A stretch of 42,731 bases of DNA. Source: an uncultured Bdellovibrionales bacterium (GTDB lineage: Bacteria > Bdellovibrionota > Bdellovibrionia > Bdellovibrionales > UBA1609). The position numbers were made by a program, and so were the translations under genes. The stretch lies in contig CAILEP010000006.1 in NCBI GenBank assembly GCA_903833275.1, positions 323,652 through 366,382 on the forward strand, in the 5' to 3' direction. How positions within the stretch are numbered: the first letter of the stretch is position 1; the number at the start of each line of letters is the position of its first letter. Shown in pieces: positions 41,163-42,731 of this stretch. The notes beneath the pieces were generated by a model that worked only from the letters and a program-made list of their open reading frames with translations, did not search any database and had not been told where the DNA came from.

Positions 41163-42218
41163 CTATTTTTGGCCTTCAGCCGGCTTCGGCATGCTCACGA
41201 CCCGCCCATTGCGAATCAGCACCCGAATCTGTTCTTGAATTTTTTCAGATCGAGCTCGCGACTCGGCAAGGTCGCGAAGATATTTCTCTTCAAACTCTTT
41301 CATTCGGCGAGTGTAAATCGACCAACTTTTATATTTCTCATTCATCTTCCAGGTGCCATAATAAAAATCATCATCATTGATATCGCTGCAAGCCGCCTGC
41401 GCTTGCGTATCGACCTGGGCAGTGTGTTTTATTTTTGTTCCGAACCCGAATGCATTGGGTCGAGCGCGAGCGCAAACTTCACAGATATTCTTAGAATTAT
41501 TGTATAACTTCAAATCACCTGAATCAGACTTTGTTTCAAGTTGAAAAGTGCCGGGGTAAGCCTGGGCCGTGCAGGCGTAGACGACATCACTGGCGAGACC
41601 TGGTTGCGGCGGGGTATTGATAATGCTCAGAACAGCCTTTGTGTGTCGGTTCGCACTTTCGTTATCGGCCCCGGCGAAGTGAAGAAATTCGTGAAAGGCG
41701 GTCATTCGAAAATACACAGGTGAGCCACCAATAAGTTTCAACAGACCGGGGGCGCGAACTGAAATGCTCGACTGATAGAATGGATTAAAATGCTGGTCTT
41801 TTGTGTAAGCACCCGCATAGTATAATTTGTCGGTGAGATCACAGTGCCAATCTAATTTTTGATTTTGCGCATTGGCGAAAATCATTTTCAAAAGGTCAGG
41901 GTTAATTTTAGCAATTTTACTGAGCCCGTTAAAAACTCCGATTAGTGCTTCATTTCGATATTGTTCAACAACGCCCTCTTCAGTTATTTCGGCCATAGAA
42001 GTTGTGCCTTCCTTGGGTGGCGTCTTGGCGTCAACCTGAAGCTGAATCTCAGACAAAAAGTCTTTCGTAAGGTGGCAATCGAAAGTCCAGCGTTGGGCAA
42101 AACTTTGGCTGAAATCCTCGAGGCTGTCGAGAGCTGAGAAGCTATTTGAAGCCGAGGCCTCTGCCGTCAGACTAGCGAAAACGAAAATCAAAGAGATAGT
42201 CGCGAAAATAGTTTTCAT
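41163..42218 (-). CDS. Secreted protein with HExxH zinc-protease motif
   Basis: 351 residues with a signal peptide (about 1-23). In the middle is His176-Glu177-Phe-Leu-His180 followed by FAGADNESANRH, with His192 and Glu187 as possible third zinc ligands, the usual pattern of metallopeptidases. Eight or so cysteines lie elsewhere (WTFDCHL, DWHCDL, VYACTAQ, NICEVCAR, AACSD), so disulfides are likely. The C-terminal 60 residues are a charged coiled-coil-like helix. I cannot place it in a known peptidase family, so activity is inferred from the motif only. Confidence 0.72.
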   Translation of the reverse strand: MKTIFATISLIFVFASLTAEASASNSFSALDSLEDFSQSFAQRWTFDCHLTKDFLSEIQLQVDAKTPPKEGTTSMAEITEEGVVEQYRNEALIGVFNGLSKIAKINPDLLKMIFANAQNQKLDWHCDLTDKLYYAGAYTKDQHFNPFYQSSISVRAPGLLKLIGGSPVYFRMTAFHEFLHFAGADNESANRHTKAVLSIINTPPQPGLASDVVYACTAQAYPGTFQLETKSDSGDLKLYNNSKNICEVCARARPNAFGFGTKIKHTAQVDTQAQAACSDINDDDFYYGTWKMNEKYKSWSIYTRRMKEFEEKYLRDLAESRARSEKIQEQIRVLIRNGRVVSMPKPAEGQK

Positions 42219-42371
42219 ATGACGAGGCCCTCTCGGTAGAGTTTAAATAGTTAGACTGCGATAGTAATAGTTTTGCGTCTTAGTTTATATACCGACGGGC
42301 AAAAATAGAAAAAGATCTAGATTTGTCAAAAAGTTAGACAGGCAGCGCGATCTTTCTTCTTTTTGTGGATA

Positions 42372-42463
42372 TTGAATTAGACCGGGTCTCCGCCCCCGCA
42401 ACAGGTTTCAGCAACTGCCCCGCTTCTGTGGGCTGCCGTCTGTGGACTGAAACTGTAATTCAA
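42372..42463. other. Structured intergenic element with nested inverted repeats
   Basis: TTGAATTA (42372-42379) pairs with TAATTCAA (42456-42463). Inside it CAGGTTTCAG (42402-42411) pairs with CTGAAACTG (42447-42455) with one bulged base. The inner 35 bases can form a GCCC/GGGC hairpin, and the 22 bases on the other flank a CGGG/CCCG one. It makes a forked RNA or DNA structure of 92 bases. It lies just 3' of the bAvd-like gene, in a 261-base gap (42219-42479) with no gene. Confidence 0.55.
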
Positions 42464-42474
42464 CTAACTGCGCC

Positions 42475-42491
42475 GGCCCTTATTGCGGGCC
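42475..42491. other. Hairpin around the stop codon of the bAvd-like gene
   Basis: GGCCC (42475-42479) and GGGCC (42487-42491) are complementary with a seven-base loop that contains the stop codon (42480-42482). No T run follows on the minus strand. Confidence 0.4.
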
Positions 42492-42731
42492 CCTTTTTAT
42501 CAAGCACCAAGTTGTAGCGGCCAAGCGGTCAACTTTGACAAGAATCTCATCATTTTTGATTAAATCAAGTATGGCCTGTACCTCGCGGATTGAACCAAAC
42601 GAAATTTTGAAAAAGCGCTTCTGCTCATTCTTCTCAAATTTGCCAGAACCTTCAGCTAAATTGAGCACAATACTGAGTGCGGCTCTATTTAACTGAGATT
42701 TAATCTCACCTTTCAATGGTAGTTTTTCGCA
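42480..42731 (-). CDS. Four-helix-bundle protein, S23/bAvd family (5' end outside window)
   Basis: Partial: the frame runs through the right edge and the part seen is 83 codons including a KLP-type N-terminal bit. The hallmark is SQLNRAALSIVLNLAEGSGK, followed by RFFKISFGSIREVQAIL. This family includes proteins coded within intervening sequences of 23S rRNA genes and the accessory variability determinant (Avd) of diversity-generating retroelements; most members stand alone and have no known role. They form pentameric basic barrels that bind nucleic acid. No reverse transcriptase is near, so this is probably a solitary copy. A structured element lies downstream. Confidence 0.85.
   Translation of the reverse strand, partial: CEKLPLKGEIKSQLNRAALSIVLNLAEGSGKFEKNEQKRFFKISFGSIREVQAILDLIKNDEILVKVDRLAATTWCLIKRGPQ

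Noticed and set aside
41148-41168. AGATTT/AAATCT hairpin with T run at the end of the DUF421 gene
   Set aside because: The stem is nearly all A-T with a one-base loop; too weak to call a terminator.
42219-42731. A diversity-generating retroelement suggested by the Avd-like protein
   Set aside because: No reverse transcriptase or template/variable repeat pair is visible; the left neighbour is an unrelated secreted protein. The right side cannot be seen.

Overview
The window is a gene-dense stretch of bacterial chromosome with moderate GC. It holds 46 protein genes on both strands, one of them cut by the right edge, and no gene-free stretch longer than 300 bases. I see no rRNA, tRNA, CRISPR array, prophage or insertion sequence. 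The content fits a Gram-negative, motile bacterium with meso-diaminopimelate peptidoglycan. Single-gene fusions, many secreted and outer-membrane proteins, a stand-alone sigma-54 activator and a bAvd-like four-helix-bundle protein suggest the Bdellovibrionota (Bdellovibrio-like). That placement is inference from gene style, and nothing here proves predation.

Left part (1-15973): an SPFH/prohibitin protein; an RluB-type pseudouridine synthase with a long basic tail; two unknown proteins; a full three-domain DsbD; the motA-motB stator pair followed by a DnaQ-like exonuclease with a WYL-like tail; a signal peptidase II fused to an extra two-helix HAMP-like module; dacB (PBP4) and mltD as a wall-remodelling pair; an alpha/beta hydrolase; a tryptophan-rich small protein; hpt and tdk for nucleotide salvage; and a zinc-ribbon membrane protein.

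Middle part (16012-29721): the division and cell-wall (dcw) genes in two blocks. Block one is mraZ-rsmH-ftsL-ftsI plus a CPBP membrane protease. Its leader carries three MraZ-type boxes at a 10-bp period and then two terminator-like hairpins before the mraZ start codon. Two minus-strand genes (a small secreted protein and a sigma-54 activator) interrupt the cluster. Block two is xerC-gmhB-murE-murF-mraY-murD and ends at a bidirectional terminator, without the ftsW-murG-murC genes that usually follow murD.

Right part (29711-42731): proB-proA with a secreted glutathione peroxidase; a YceI protein and a diheme cytochrome c; then a tight six-gene operon (34158-37553) that looks like an envelope thiol-redox chain. 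It encodes three thioredoxin-like proteins, a tiny lipoprotein ending in CxxC (DUF4266-like), an outer-membrane barrel (DUF3570-like) and a CcdA/DsbD-type membrane electron carrier. This operon is the best candidate for a poorly described system. It is followed by another outer-membrane protein, an aldo/keto reductase, a PilZ-like protein, a DUF421 protein, a secreted HExxH protein and a partial bAvd-like gene next to a structured intergenic element.
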